Source: Candidatus Faecivivens stercorigallinarum
GTDB taxonomy: Bacteria > Bacillota > Clostridia > Oscillospirales > Ruminococcaceae
Reading direction: 5' to 3'
DNA: 11,174 nucleotides
Assembly: GCA_018715465.1 (NCBI GenBank)
Contig: DVLN01000007.1
Coordinates: 1-11,174 of the forward strand
Both the position numbers and the translations under genes were made by a program. Of the stretch, positions 1-5,545 are shown one piece after another; within the stretch, counting starts at the first letter, position 1, and every line of letters starts with the position of its first letter. Under the pieces are notes generated by a model. That model was not told where the DNA came from, made no database searches, and saw only the letters and a program-made list of their open reading frames with translations.

Positions 1-29
1 CCTTTTTTCAAATTTCTGCAAAAAGTTTT

Positions 30-58
30 TTGCACCTTTTTATTTTCTCCCGCATACT
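30..58 (+). promoter_or_regulatory. Possible promoter of the amidase gene
   Basis: The 97 bases before the amidase are AT-rich. A weak sigma-A-like pair is visible: TTGCAC at 30-35 and CATACT at 53-58, 17 bases apart (about 7 of 12 consensus positions). Just upstream a short inverted repeat, TGCAAAAA at 17-24 against TTTTTGCA at 27-34, is followed by a T-rich run; it could instead be the tail of a terminator from a gene outside the window. The start region has a good ribosome site (AAAGGAAGG, about 80-88) a few bases before the ATG at 98. Confidence 0.25.
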
Positions 59-97
59 CTGTCATAAACCAGACATCACCGAAAGGAAGGCTGCACC

Positions 98-832
98 ATG
101 CCGACAATTTACCTAAGCCCCTCCACCCAGCAGGCGAACCTTTACGTCACCGGCAACAGCGAAGAATACTGGATGAATCAGCTAGCCGACCGGATGGAAC
201 CATACCTGCGTTCCAGCGGCATCGGGTTCACCCGCAACACCCCCGACATGACGGCGGTCAGCTCGATACGAGCCTCGAACGCAGGCAACTATGACCTGCA
301 CCTTGCGCTGCACTCCAACGCCGCGCCCGACGGGCAGTACGGTTCAGCCCGCGGCAGCGAAGTCTACTACTACCCCGGCAGCACCAGGGGCAAGGCCGCA
401 GCCGAAGACATTGCCGAAAGCCTGCGGGCGATCTATCCCGGCACGGTGCGGACCTCCCCCACCACCCGACTGGGCGAAGTCCGACAGACCAAAGCCCCGT
501 CGGTTTTCATCGAGCTTGCCTACCATGACAACGAACAGGACGCAAACTGGATTACAGGGAATCTGGACGCGATTGCCGCCAATATCGTCGAAGGGCTGAC
601 CCGGTATTTTGGAATTCCCTTCATCACGCCCGATCCGGTCATGGCAGGTGTCGTCAAGACAGGCGGCGGACGGCTGAACCTGCGGGATAAACCGTCGACT
701 GACGGAAAGGTGATTTTGACCATCCCAAATGGCAGCTCGGTCATCATCTTCGGCGAGACAGACGGCTGGTATGTCATCCAGTATGGCGGGAAGATCGGCT
801 ACGCGGATGGGCGCTACCTGGTCAAAAGCTGA
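98..832 (+). CDS. N-acetylmuramoyl-L-alanine amidase (Amidase_3) with SH3 domain
   Basis: This 244-aa protein is predicted to cut the amide bond between N-acetylmuramic acid and L-alanine in peptidoglycan. Residues about 3-172 form an Amidase_3 domain: acidic residues E22/E23, the 'DLHLALHSN' strand with H72, and E139 in 'FIELAYHDN', which match the expected zinc ligands and catalytic glutamate. The usual first zinc histidine (DPGH motif) is not present; the N-terminus reads 'LSPSTQ', which I recall as common to many clostridial homologues. Residues about 184-243 form a bacterial SH3 domain ('GGRLNLRDKPS', 'GWYVIQYGGKIGY') that probably binds the wall. There is no signal peptide or membrane segment, so it would act inside the cell, be released by lysis, or leave by another route. 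The start is fixed by the ribosome site about 10 bases upstream. Its stop abuts the stop of the opposing gene. The family call is firm; the biological role (spore, division, lysis) is open. Confidence 0.9.
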   Translation: MPTIYLSPSTQQANLYVTGNSEEYWMNQLADRMEPYLRSSGIGFTRNTPDMTAVSSIRASNAGNYDLHLALHSNAAPDGQYGSARGSEVYYYPGSTRGKAAAEDIAESLRAIYPGTVRTSPTTRLGEVRQTKAPSVFIELAYHDNEQDANWITGNLDAIAANIVEGLTRYFGIPFITPDPVMAGVVKTGGGRLNLRDKPSTDGKVILTIPNGSSVIIFGETDGWYVIQYGGKIGYADGRYLVKS

Positions 833-1276
833 TCAGCACCCGGCGTCCCGGATTCTCAGCAGCATCCGCACCATCTCCCAACCATCGGTCCCCGGCAGCG
901 GCAGAAGGGAATAGACCGCCGCTGCCGCCGACGCCTGCCACCAGATGTCCGGCAGCCCCAGCAGCCAGCACGCCGCCGCCCCGGCGATGCTGCATATACA
1001 TCCGCCGCTGACCGCCAGCAGCGTTTTTTTCCAGCCGTACAGTCCCACTCCCGGCCGTATCGTCACCCCGCGAAAATCGAGGACAACCTCCCTGACCGGT
1101 ATCCCCGCCCGCCAAAAACAGAGCAGATGCCCGCTCTCATGCAGTGCCACCGCCCCCAGCATGGCGACCGCTGCCATCTCTCCCGTGCCGCTGAGTTCCC
1201 ACCAGAGTGCCAGCATCCCGAAAAAGCCCGGCCAGATCTCCACTCTGCTGCCTGCCCGGAACCGTATCTGAATCAC
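833..1276 (-). CDS. Small M50 site-2 protease (SpoIVFB-like)
   Basis: This 147-aa integral membrane protein looks like an intramembrane zinc metalloprotease of family M50. The zinc motif HESGH lies at residues 46-50 within a hydrophobic segment, and 'LLPLPGTDG' near 124-132 supplies the second family motif with D131 as likely third ligand. Other hydrophobic stretches lie at about 15-45, 88-107 and 112-128. It is roughly half the length of B. subtilis SpoIVFB (288 aa), so it keeps the protease core but has no CBS domain and fewer helices. The start is GTG at 1276, inside the end of the M23 gene (GTGA overlap), so the two are probably translationally coupled. In Bacillus, SpoIVFB frees pro-sigma-K and is held by SpoIVFA, a membrane protein with an M23-like domain; the same order here suggests a related pair. 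Whether this cell sporulates cannot be told from the window. Confidence 0.85.
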   Translation of the reverse strand: MIQIRFRAGSRVEIWPGFFGMLALWWELSGTGEMAAVAMLGAVALHESGHLLCFWRAGIPVREVVLDFRGVTIRPGVGLYGWKKTLLAVSGGCICSIAGAAACWLLGLPDIWWQASAAAAVYSLLPLPGTDGWEMVRMLLRIRDAGC

Positions 1277-1863
1277 TCTTTTCCCTCCGCAAACGCCAGC
1301 TCCGGCCGGTAACGCACTCCATCCCCGATCACCTCAAAATGTAGATGCGGCCCGGTTGCCTCCCCGGTCATCCCGACCAGTGCGACCGTTTCACCGGCAG
1401 ATACCTGCTGCCCGGCTTCCACCAGCAGGCTGGAGCAATGGGCATACAGGGTGGACAGGCCGTCCGAATGCTGGATAATCAGGTAGTTGCCATAGCTGCG
1501 GTGGGTACCTGCGGTCGTCACCAACCCGTCTGCTGCCGCATAAATTTCGGTTCCCTCGGCAGCCGCGTAGTCATCTCCGTAATGAAAATCCAGGTTGCCG
1601 GTGATCGGATGATACCGCCAGCCGAACCCATCGGTCAACCGCCCGCCGGGGAGCGGGTCAGTCAGGGTACAGTTGAGCCGGTATGGGGAGAAGCTCATTC
1701 CCTCCTGTGCCGGCATCGGCGAGAAGTCCTCGGGCGACCCTTCGGCAGCAGCACTCCCTCCTCCGGCAGTCAGCAAAAGCATACTGCATGCCGCTAAAGC
1801 AGCAATTGCGACAGATGCAGCACGCAGGTATTTTTCTTTCATTTTGATGCGCAGATGAACCAT
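1273..1863 (-). CDS. Membrane-anchored M23 (LytM) metallopeptidase
   Basis: I place the start at 1863 (ATG, 196 aa) because a GGGAGGG ribosome site lies about 7-8 bases upstream; the open frame continues far upstream, but that stretch is only the antisense of the symporter gene. Residues about 12-33 form a membrane anchor or signal peptide, followed by a short linker rich in Ala, Gly and Ser. Residues about 72-190 are a LytM/M23 domain: 'GFGWRYHPITG' at 79-89, H94 and D98 of the HxxxD zinc motif, H142 in 'LYAHCS', and 'GPHLHFEV' with H173 and H175. All the expected zinc and catalytic residues are present, so it should be an active peptidoglycan endopeptidase, unlike many SpoIVFA/SpoIIQ relatives with degenerate sites. 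It overlaps the following M50 protease gene by 4 bases. Alternatives are a general cell-wall hydrolase or a SpoIIQ/SpoIVFA-like forespore protein. Confidence 0.88.
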   Translation of the reverse strand: MVHLRIKMKEKYLRAASVAIAALAACSMLLLTAGGGSAAAEGSPEDFSPMPAQEGMSFSPYRLNCTLTDPLPGGRLTDGFGWRYHPITGNLDFHYGDDYAAAEGTEIYAAADGLVTTAGTHRSYGNYLIIQHSDGLSTLYAHCSSLLVEAGQQVSAGETVALVGMTGEATGPHLHFEVIGDGVRYRPELAFAEGKE

Positions 1864-1950
1864 TGTCAGCCCTCCCTTGCCGGCACACAGCCCGCTGTTC
1901 ATCATATTCGAAAGCGGGATTTTGTATGCAGGCGGGGGGCTTCTCGGTAT

Positions 1951-1960
1951 ATTGTACAAT
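1951..1960. promoter_or_regulatory. Palindrome in the M23/symporter divergent intergenic region
   Basis: ATTGTACAAT is a perfect 10-bp palindrome in the 273-bp region (1864-2136) between the divergent M23 peptidase and symporter genes. It lies in an AT-rich patch flanked by two copies of TTTG(C/T). No convincing sigma-A promoter for the M23/M50 pair was found in this region. The palindrome could be an operator, but its short length makes chance possible. Confidence 0.2.
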
Positions 1961-2026
1961 TTTGCAACCATTTGTCGCCTGAATTGACAAATGCAGATGA
2001 AACGATGGATTTTTTGTAAAAAACCC

Positions 2027-2055
2027 TTGCAATTTATCCTTTTTTTAGGTAAACT
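2027..2055 (+). promoter_or_regulatory. Probable promoter of the DAACS symporter
   Basis: TTGCAA at 2027-2032 and TAAACT at 2050-2055 are separated by exactly 17 bases in a T-rich stretch, matching sigma-A consensus at about 8 of 12 positions. Transcription would begin near 2062, leaving a leader of about 75 bases before the ATG at 2137. Confidence 0.45.
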
Positions 2056-2136
2056 ATTTTGTAGGAAAACAGCTGTCTGCCGGATGGTGGATAGCTCTTG
2101 TTTTGTCAATCTGTACAACGAAAGGAAGCCAAGTTC

Positions 2137-3483
2137 ATGAGCGCAAACGCTAAGAAAAAGGCAAACCCCAACCGTCTGGCCCTTCAAATGGTCATCGCAC
2201 TGGTCGCCGGCATCATCGCCGGTCTGATCTTCATGGCCATCCGTGAAAAGGTGGGCGGCGAAACCTGGAGCGTACTCAACAATCTCCTCTTCCAGGACAT
2301 CACTGCTGAGGGCGCTGAAAGTTCGATCGGCCTGTTCTACATCGGCGGACAGCTGTTCGTCCGTGCCCTTCAGGTCATCATCGTCCCGATGGTCTTTACC
2401 TCGATTGCAATGGCAATCGGCACCGTTTCGGACGCAAGAACGCTGGGAAGAATTTCGACCCGGACGCTGCTGTGGTTTTTGATGACGACGGTCGGCGGCC
2501 TGCTGCTGGCGGGCATTGCCGGCATGGCCATCTACGAAGCCGGCTGGTTCAGCACCAATCTGGAAGGCCTGTCGGCCTCGAGCGGCTCGACCGGTTCCAA
2601 CCCTCTCAATGTCATCCTCGGGATTGTCCCGAGCAACATCGGCCAGACCTTCTCGTCCAACACTTCGGTACTGGCAATCGTATTCCTGGCGGTGGTCACC
2701 GGCCTTTGCATGAACAAGCTGGGCTTTGAGAAGACCGCTACGATGCGCCGTCTGCTCAAGGAACTGAGCGACATTGTCACGGTATTTCTGAACTATACGG
2801 TCACCCATTTTGCGCCGGTCGCGATCTTCATGCTGATCACCCGCACCTTTGCGACCTATGGTATTGAGTATCTGAAACCGGCGGTTGTCTACATGGTGGT
2901 CACGGTCATTCTGCTGCTGGTTTACCTGTTTATTGGTTATCCGATCTATGTTGTTGCGGGGACCCGGCTCAACCCGATCATTTTTATCCGCAAGATCATG
3001 TCGGTCATTCTGTTTGGTTTTTCGACCTCTTCGTCGGCTGCTACCCTGCCGATGAACTACGACACCACCGTCAAACGGCTGGGTGTTGACAAGCAGGTCG
3101 CATCGTTTGTCCTGCCGTTGGGCATGACCATCAACATGGACGGTACCGCAATCATGCAGGTCGTTGCAACGCTGTTTATTGCCGGTGCAGCCGGATATGA
3201 TGTTACAATCGGCAGCCTGACTGCGATTGCGCTGCTGGCGCTGATTGCGTCGGTCGGTACCCCTGCTGCTCCGGGTGCAGGCGCGGTTATTCTGTTCACG
3301 ATTCTGTCGGGCGTTGGGTTTACGAATGATGCCGCGCTGATGGCTTACACGTTGATTCTGGCGATCAACCGCCCGATCGAGATGCTGGTCACCTCGCTCA
3401 ACTGTGTCGGCGACTCGACCGCATGCCTCTACGTTGCCAAGAAGGAAAAGCTTCTCAACGAAAAAGTCTACAACGAAAAATAA
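2137..3483 (+). CDS. DAACS-family dicarboxylate/amino acid:cation symporter
   Basis: This 448-aa membrane carrier belongs to the SLC1/GltPh family and should import an amino acid or carboxylate with Na+ or H+. A lysine-rich N-terminus is followed by about eight transmembrane helices and two hairpins. Family signatures are clear: serine-rich hairpin 1 'STSSSAATLP' at about 296-305, the Na+-site motif NMDGT at 333-337, hairpin 2 'GTPAAPGAG' at 374-382, and helix 8 'NRPIEMLVTSLN..GD' at 411-426. Against GltPh, the substrate-site Asp394 is Glu415, Arg397 is Val418, while Thr398 (T419), Asn401 (N422) and Asp405 (D426) are kept. Arg397 normally binds an acidic side chain, so glutamate/aspartate is doubtful as substrate. 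The start is ATG at 2137 because AAAGGAAG lies 8-15 bases upstream; a TTG 39 bases earlier also opens the frame but lacks a ribosome site. It appears to be a single-gene unit with its own promoter and terminator. Confidence 0.93.
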   Translation: MSANAKKKANPNRLALQMVIALVAGIIAGLIFMAIREKVGGETWSVLNNLLFQDITAEGAESSIGLFYIGGQLFVRALQVIIVPMVFTSIAMAIGTVSDARTLGRISTRTLLWFLMTTVGGLLLAGIAGMAIYEAGWFSTNLEGLSASSGSTGSNPLNVILGIVPSNIGQTFSSNTSVLAIVFLAVVTGLCMNKLGFEKTATMRRLLKELSDIVTVFLNYTVTHFAPVAIFMLITRTFATYGIEYLKPAVVYMVVTVILLLVYLFIGYPIYVVAGTRLNPIIFIRKIMSVILFGFSTSSSAATLPMNYDTTVKRLGVDKQVASFVLPLGMTINMDGTAIMQVVATLFIAGAAGYDVTIGSLTAIALLALIASVGTPAAPGAGAVILFTILSGVGFTNDAALMAYTLILAINRPIEMLVTSLNCVGDSTACLYVAKKEKLLNEKVYNEK

Positions 3484-3502
3484 TCCATTTGATAAGCGAA
3501 AA

Positions 3503-3537
3503 GCCTGCTGCATTTGATCATGCAGCGGGCCTTTTTT
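3503..3537 (+). terminator. Intrinsic terminator of the symporter
   Basis: An 11-bp stem (GCCTGCTGCAT at 3503-3513 with ATGCAGCGGGC at 3520-3530, one G-T pair) encloses the 6-base loop TTGATC and is followed by C and six T residues. It starts 19 bases after the symporter stop and is a textbook Rho-independent terminator. Confidence 0.92.
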
Positions 3538-3684
3538 AGTCCAGCTAAAGCTCAGCAATTAAGAGCTTCGACCACTACCCAATGTAAAAGATTATGCACT
3601 CACTGCCCGTCTGTTCACGCGAGCGCAGAGCGAGCCCCAAAGTTACGCACAATGTGGGTACGATCATAAACTAAAAGTTTTACT

Positions 3685-3835
3685 CGATTTTTTTCAAAAA
3701 ATCGCAGGTCCAGGACAGAGTCCTGGTCGCTCTCCGCAGAGAGCGAAATCCCCTTCCCCAAAATAAGCTCAGCAAGGGGTAGTCCAATGCCCGCAGGCGT
3801 TGGGCGTAGGGGACGCATAGCAAGGGCGTCCCCTA
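3685..3835. repeat. Six consecutive stem-loops of an intergenic repeat element
   Basis: Stem-loops follow one another with only a few bases between them. (1) CGATTTTT 3685-3692 with AAAAATCG 3697-3704. (2) CCAGGAC 3710-3716 with GTCCTGG 3720-3726, loop AGA. (3) TCGCTCTC 3727-3734 with GAGAGCGA 3739-3746, loop CGCA. (4) CCCCTT 3750-3755 with AAGGGG 3774-3779. (5) CCAATGCC 3784-3791 with GGCGTTGG 3796-3803, one G-T pair, loop again CGCA. (6) TAGGGGACGC 3807-3816 with GCGTCCCCTA 3826-3835. A seventh hairpin, annotated separately as a terminator, closes the array. The perfect stems on short loops suggest selection for RNA or DNA structure: a structured RNA, or a REP/MITE-like dispersed repeat. 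Confidence 0.75.
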
Positions 3836-3838
3836 TGG

Positions 3839-3866
3839 AAAAAGCCCGCTCGATGCGGGCTTTTTT
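3839..3866 (+). terminator. Bidirectional intrinsic terminator closing the hairpin array
   Basis: AAAAAGCCCGC at 3839-3849 pairs perfectly with GCGGGCTTTTT at 3855-3865 around the loop TCGAT, and T residues run to 3866. Because both flanks are A/T runs it can act in either direction. No protein gene precedes it on the plus strand since the symporter terminator 300 bases earlier, so it would end either leak-through transcripts or an uncharacterised RNA covering the preceding hairpins. Confidence 0.8.
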
Positions 3867-3960
3867 CATCAACGAGCGAGCTTGTTACTTTCGGTTTATG
3901 CTGTCGTGTGGGACTACGTGGGCCGGCACGGCGCTGACAAGTTTTCACCCTCTTTCCCCC

Positions 3961-3989
3961 TCTTAGACTGTCCGGTGGACAGTCTAAGA
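3961..3989. repeat. 13-bp perfect inverted repeat with 3-base loop
   Basis: TCTTAGACTGTCC at 3961-3973 is the exact reverse complement of 3977-3989, with only GGT between them. It has no T-run after it, so it is not a standard terminator. It resembles hairpins containing CTGTCCGGTGGACAG that I recall as dispersed between genes in related gut Clostridia. Confidence 0.8.
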
Positions 3990-4069
3990 CGGCGCGGTGT
4001 TTGCGCTAACTTGATCGTAGCGGGTAGGCAGCTGGTAACGAAGAGCACTTTCTGACGGAAGTAATGACA

Positions 4070-4094
4070 AAAAGTTTAGGTCAAGCCTTTTCAA
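4070..4094. repeat. Partial second copy of the head of the hairpin element
   Basis: This 25-base stretch (AAAAGTTT, then a 3-base spacer, then TC.A...TTTTCAA) aligns without gaps to 3673-3697, the left end of the hairpin array, with about 18 of 25 identical bases. In the first copy it leads into the array; here the similarity stops at 4094, as if the second element were truncated or decayed. Confidence 0.45.
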
Positions 4095-4124
4095 CAGATG
4101 TTTTTCCCGACTGGTGCCTTCCCG

Positions 4125-4136
4125 GTCACATGTGAC
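4125..4136. promoter_or_regulatory. 12-bp perfect palindrome GTCACATGTGAC
   Basis: A fully symmetrical 12-bp site lies some 80 bases downstream of the LUD gene's end and far from any gene start. It looks like a dimeric regulator site, but no promoter next to it is convincing, so its role is unknown. Confidence 0.3.
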
Positions 4137-4167
4137 AGCTTTTCCCCCATCCAGATATAAACATGAC

Positions 4168-4204
4168 AAAGCCAGGTTCCCTCCTCAAACGGAATCTGGC
4201 TTTT
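4168..4204 (-). terminator. Terminator-like hairpin downstream of the LUD gene
   Basis: AAAGCCAG at 4168-4175 pairs with CTGGCTTT at 4196-4203, extended by TTCC/GGAA (4177-4180 with 4191-4194) across one G-T (plus-strand RNA) or A-C (minus-strand RNA) position, with a 10-base loop. It lies 14 bases after the LUD stop. The U-tract is short on both strands, and the stem is slightly better in the plus-strand RNA, so it may act in both directions. Confidence 0.6.
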
Positions 4205-4217
4205 GCTATATCCATCA

Positions 4218-4886
4218 TCAATATCCGAGCGGTTCACCGACCAGCAAGATTGTCACTCTGCCGGGGTTATTGTTTCTGCGAATCAGCACATGGTCGTTGC
4301 AGATCGAAGTATTCCCGCAGCCGTTTTCGATACCGCCGTTATTGAGGCAGGAGACGCACTCCCCTTTCTCAGCGCAGTAGGTCTTGCAGGAAAGGCGCAT
4401 CGTATTGGCCGGGCAGGCGATCTTTTTGACCCTGGTTACAGCGGCGTCAAAGTCCGGCACGATCTTGTTGACACCGACGACATAGACGACCTTTTTCGGG
4501 CCGTAAAGGGTTGCAGCGGTGCGGTTGCCGTTTCCGTCCACATTGTAGATCATGCCGGATTCCAGCAGCGCGTTTGCCGAAGCGAGGTAGACATCCGCGA
4601 GCAGTGCCTGCCGCATGCAGTCGACCCGTTCCTCCGGGGTGATGCCGGGGCGGTCACGGTCAAGGTAACGGTAATCTCCACTGCGCAGCAATTCGATCAC
4701 ACCGCATTCGCTCAGCGACATTGAGCCGCCATGCGCGACGACTGCCCCTGCGGGGATCAGCTGCTTCACTGCCGGCAGGACATCGGAAGCGTGATCAAAA
4801 ATCTGGACATCGAAGCCATTTTTACGGAGGTTTTCTGCGGTTTTTTCCAGCCGGAGCCGGAGGGTGCGGGAAACATTTCCATCCAT
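4218..4886 (-). CDS. LUD-domain protein (LutC/DUF162-like)
   Basis: This 222-aa protein is a single LUD domain, the family of LutC and of the N-terminal part of LutB, which take part in lactate oxidation in Bacillus. Family features are 'AVVAHGGSMSLSECGVIELL' at about 48-67, the 'TPEERVDCMRQALLADVYLASANALLESG' region at 83-111, and 'PKKVVYVVGVNKIV' at 130-143. It carries nine cysteines, seven of them in 158-196 (C158, C167, C171, C177, C180, C190, C196), suggesting a metal or iron-sulfur site in the C-terminal part. No lutA or lutB gene is nearby, so lactate use cannot be inferred. The start at 4886 is chosen because AAAGGA lies 9 bases upstream; the frame opens 24 bases earlier with a TTG lacking such a site. 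It lies 25 bases behind the GNAT gene and is probably co-transcribed. It is soluble and cytoplasmic. Confidence 0.85.
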   Translation of the reverse strand: MDGNVSRTLRLRLEKTAENLRKNGFDVQIFDHASDVLPAVKQLIPAGAVVAHGGSMSLSECGVIELLRSGDYRYLDRDRPGITPEERVDCMRQALLADVYLASANALLESGMIYNVDGNGNRTAATLYGPKKVVYVVGVNKIVPDFDAAVTRVKKIACPANTMRLSCKTYCAEKGECVSCLNNGGIENGCGNTSICNDHVLIRRNNNPGRVTILLVGEPLGY

Positions 4887-4911
4887 TGTCAAACATCCTT
4901 TCATCGTCAAA

Positions 4912-5511
4912 TCAAACTTTCATCGACCGGCTGTATGCGCTGTACTCGCCCGCCTTAATCCGGTAAACCAGACAGCGCAGAACACCGTGGTCGGAACGAA
5001 CCATCTGAATTTTTCCGGGAATTCGCTGCATCCCGCATTTTTCCATCACCCTGCCAGACGCATCGTTGCCGATCTCATGCATGGCGATCAGCTCACGGCA
5101 GCCGACCCGTTCAAAAAACAGCTGCATGATCGCGGCGGCAGCCTCGGTGCCGTAGCCCATTCCCCACCAGTTTCTCCCGAGGCAATATCCGATCTCCCAG
5201 ACGCCCTTTTTTCCCCAGACTTTGGACGCGCCGCAGGAGCCGACTGGCTGGTCACTTCCCTCGGGAACAATCGCCCACTCATAGAAATCCCGGCGGCGGT
5301 ACTGTGATAACCAGTATTCGATGACTTCTCTGGTCTCAGACGGGTGGGTATGATACCGCCAGAGCAGGTAGCGGGTGACTTCAGGGTCAGACGCCCAGTT
5401 ATTGAACATAGCATCCGCGTCGGCACGGGTAAATTTACGCAGCGTCAGCCTGGGGGTATGCAGCGTGACGCTGCCGCAGTGATTCAGACTGCCGCACCTG
5501 AAAAAATTCAT
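4912..5511 (-). CDS. GNAT N-acetyltransferase (RimJ/RimL type)
   Basis: This 199-aa protein is a GCN5-related acetyltransferase of the Acetyltransf_3 group, predicted to move acetyl from acetyl-CoA to an amine on a protein N-terminus or small molecule. It begins with the typical 'LHTPRLTLRKFTRADADAMF' strand-helix at 17-36, has the acetyl-CoA loop 'GRNWWGMGYGTEA' at 112-124, and ends with 'N..SGRVMEKCGMQRIPG' at 149-166. The first 12 residues are extra and include two cysteines. The ATG at 5511 is the only nearby start; its best ribosome site (AAGGAG) is about 14 bases away, which is longer than usual and suggests modest translation. The substrate cannot be predicted. It heads a two-gene unit with the LUD gene. 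Confidence 0.87.
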   Translation of the reverse strand: MNFFRCGSLNHCGSVTLHTPRLTLRKFTRADADAMFNNWASDPEVTRYLLWRYHTHPSETREVIEYWLSQYRRRDFYEWAIVPEGSDQPVGSCGASKVWGKKGVWEIGYCLGRNWWGMGYGTEAAAAIMQLFFERVGCRELIAMHEIGNDASGRVMEKCGMQRIPGKIQMVRSDHGVLRCLVYRIKAGEYSAYSRSMKV

Positions 5512-5545
5512 TGAATAATCACTATCTCCTTTTGCCAGTCAAAGC

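Larger units (their letters stand above)
3541..4167. other. Gene-free, hairpin-dense intergenic island
   Basis: No stretch here reads as a credible protein gene on either strand. The open frames present are short, lack ribosome sites and cross perfect hairpins. The island holds an array of stem-loops (3685-3865), an isolated 13-bp inverted repeat (3961-3989), a partial second copy of the array's head (4070-4094), a 12-bp palindrome (4125-4136) and an 11-bp direct repeat AAGCTCAGCAA at 3548-3558 and 3765-3775. No tRNA cloverleaf, transposase remnant or clear terminal repeats were seen. From memory, similar 'CCAGGAC..GTCCTGG' and 'CTGTCCGGTGGACAG' hairpins recur between genes in Oscillospirales genomes; this is recollection, not a search result. 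Confidence 0.7.

Noticed and set aside
1921..1928. Minus-strand CATACAAA, close to the B. subtilis sigma-E -10 box, upstream of the M23/M50 pair
   Set aside because: It would fit a sporulation role, but no -35 element lies at the proper distance (the nearest ATAT is about 20 bases away), so it is not called a promoter.
1864..3558. Long minus-strand open frame continuing upstream of the M23 gene through the symporter region
   Set aside because: Its composition (rich in Arg, Gln, Asp, Asn, His) is typical of an antisense frame; the plus strand encodes a clear symporter. The M23 start at 1863 has a good ribosome site.
3615..3872. 85-aa minus-strand open frame across the hairpin array
   Set aside because: It crosses seven perfect stem-loops including a terminator and has no clear ribosome site. 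Such translations probably appear as hypothetical proteins only because the repeat is widespread.
3685..3989. CRISPR array or insertion sequence as the source of the repeats
   Set aside because: The hairpins have different sequences and no regular spacing, so they are not CRISPR repeats. No transposase frame or flanking terminal inverted repeats with target duplication was found.
3984..4169. 60-aa minus-strand open frame near the 13-bp inverted repeat
   Set aside because: It has no convincing ribosome site or domain and its end runs into the inverted repeat; it is best explained as repeat sequence.
3541..4217. Possible tRNA or known small RNA gene
   Set aside because: No cloverleaf, T-arm or CCA end and no recognisable riboswitch or tmRNA/6S features; only palindromic stems are seen.
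4912..5511. Named antibiotic acetyltransferase function for the GNAT
   Set aside because: Only general RimJ/RimL-type motifs are visible; nothing points to an aminoglycoside or other drug substrate.
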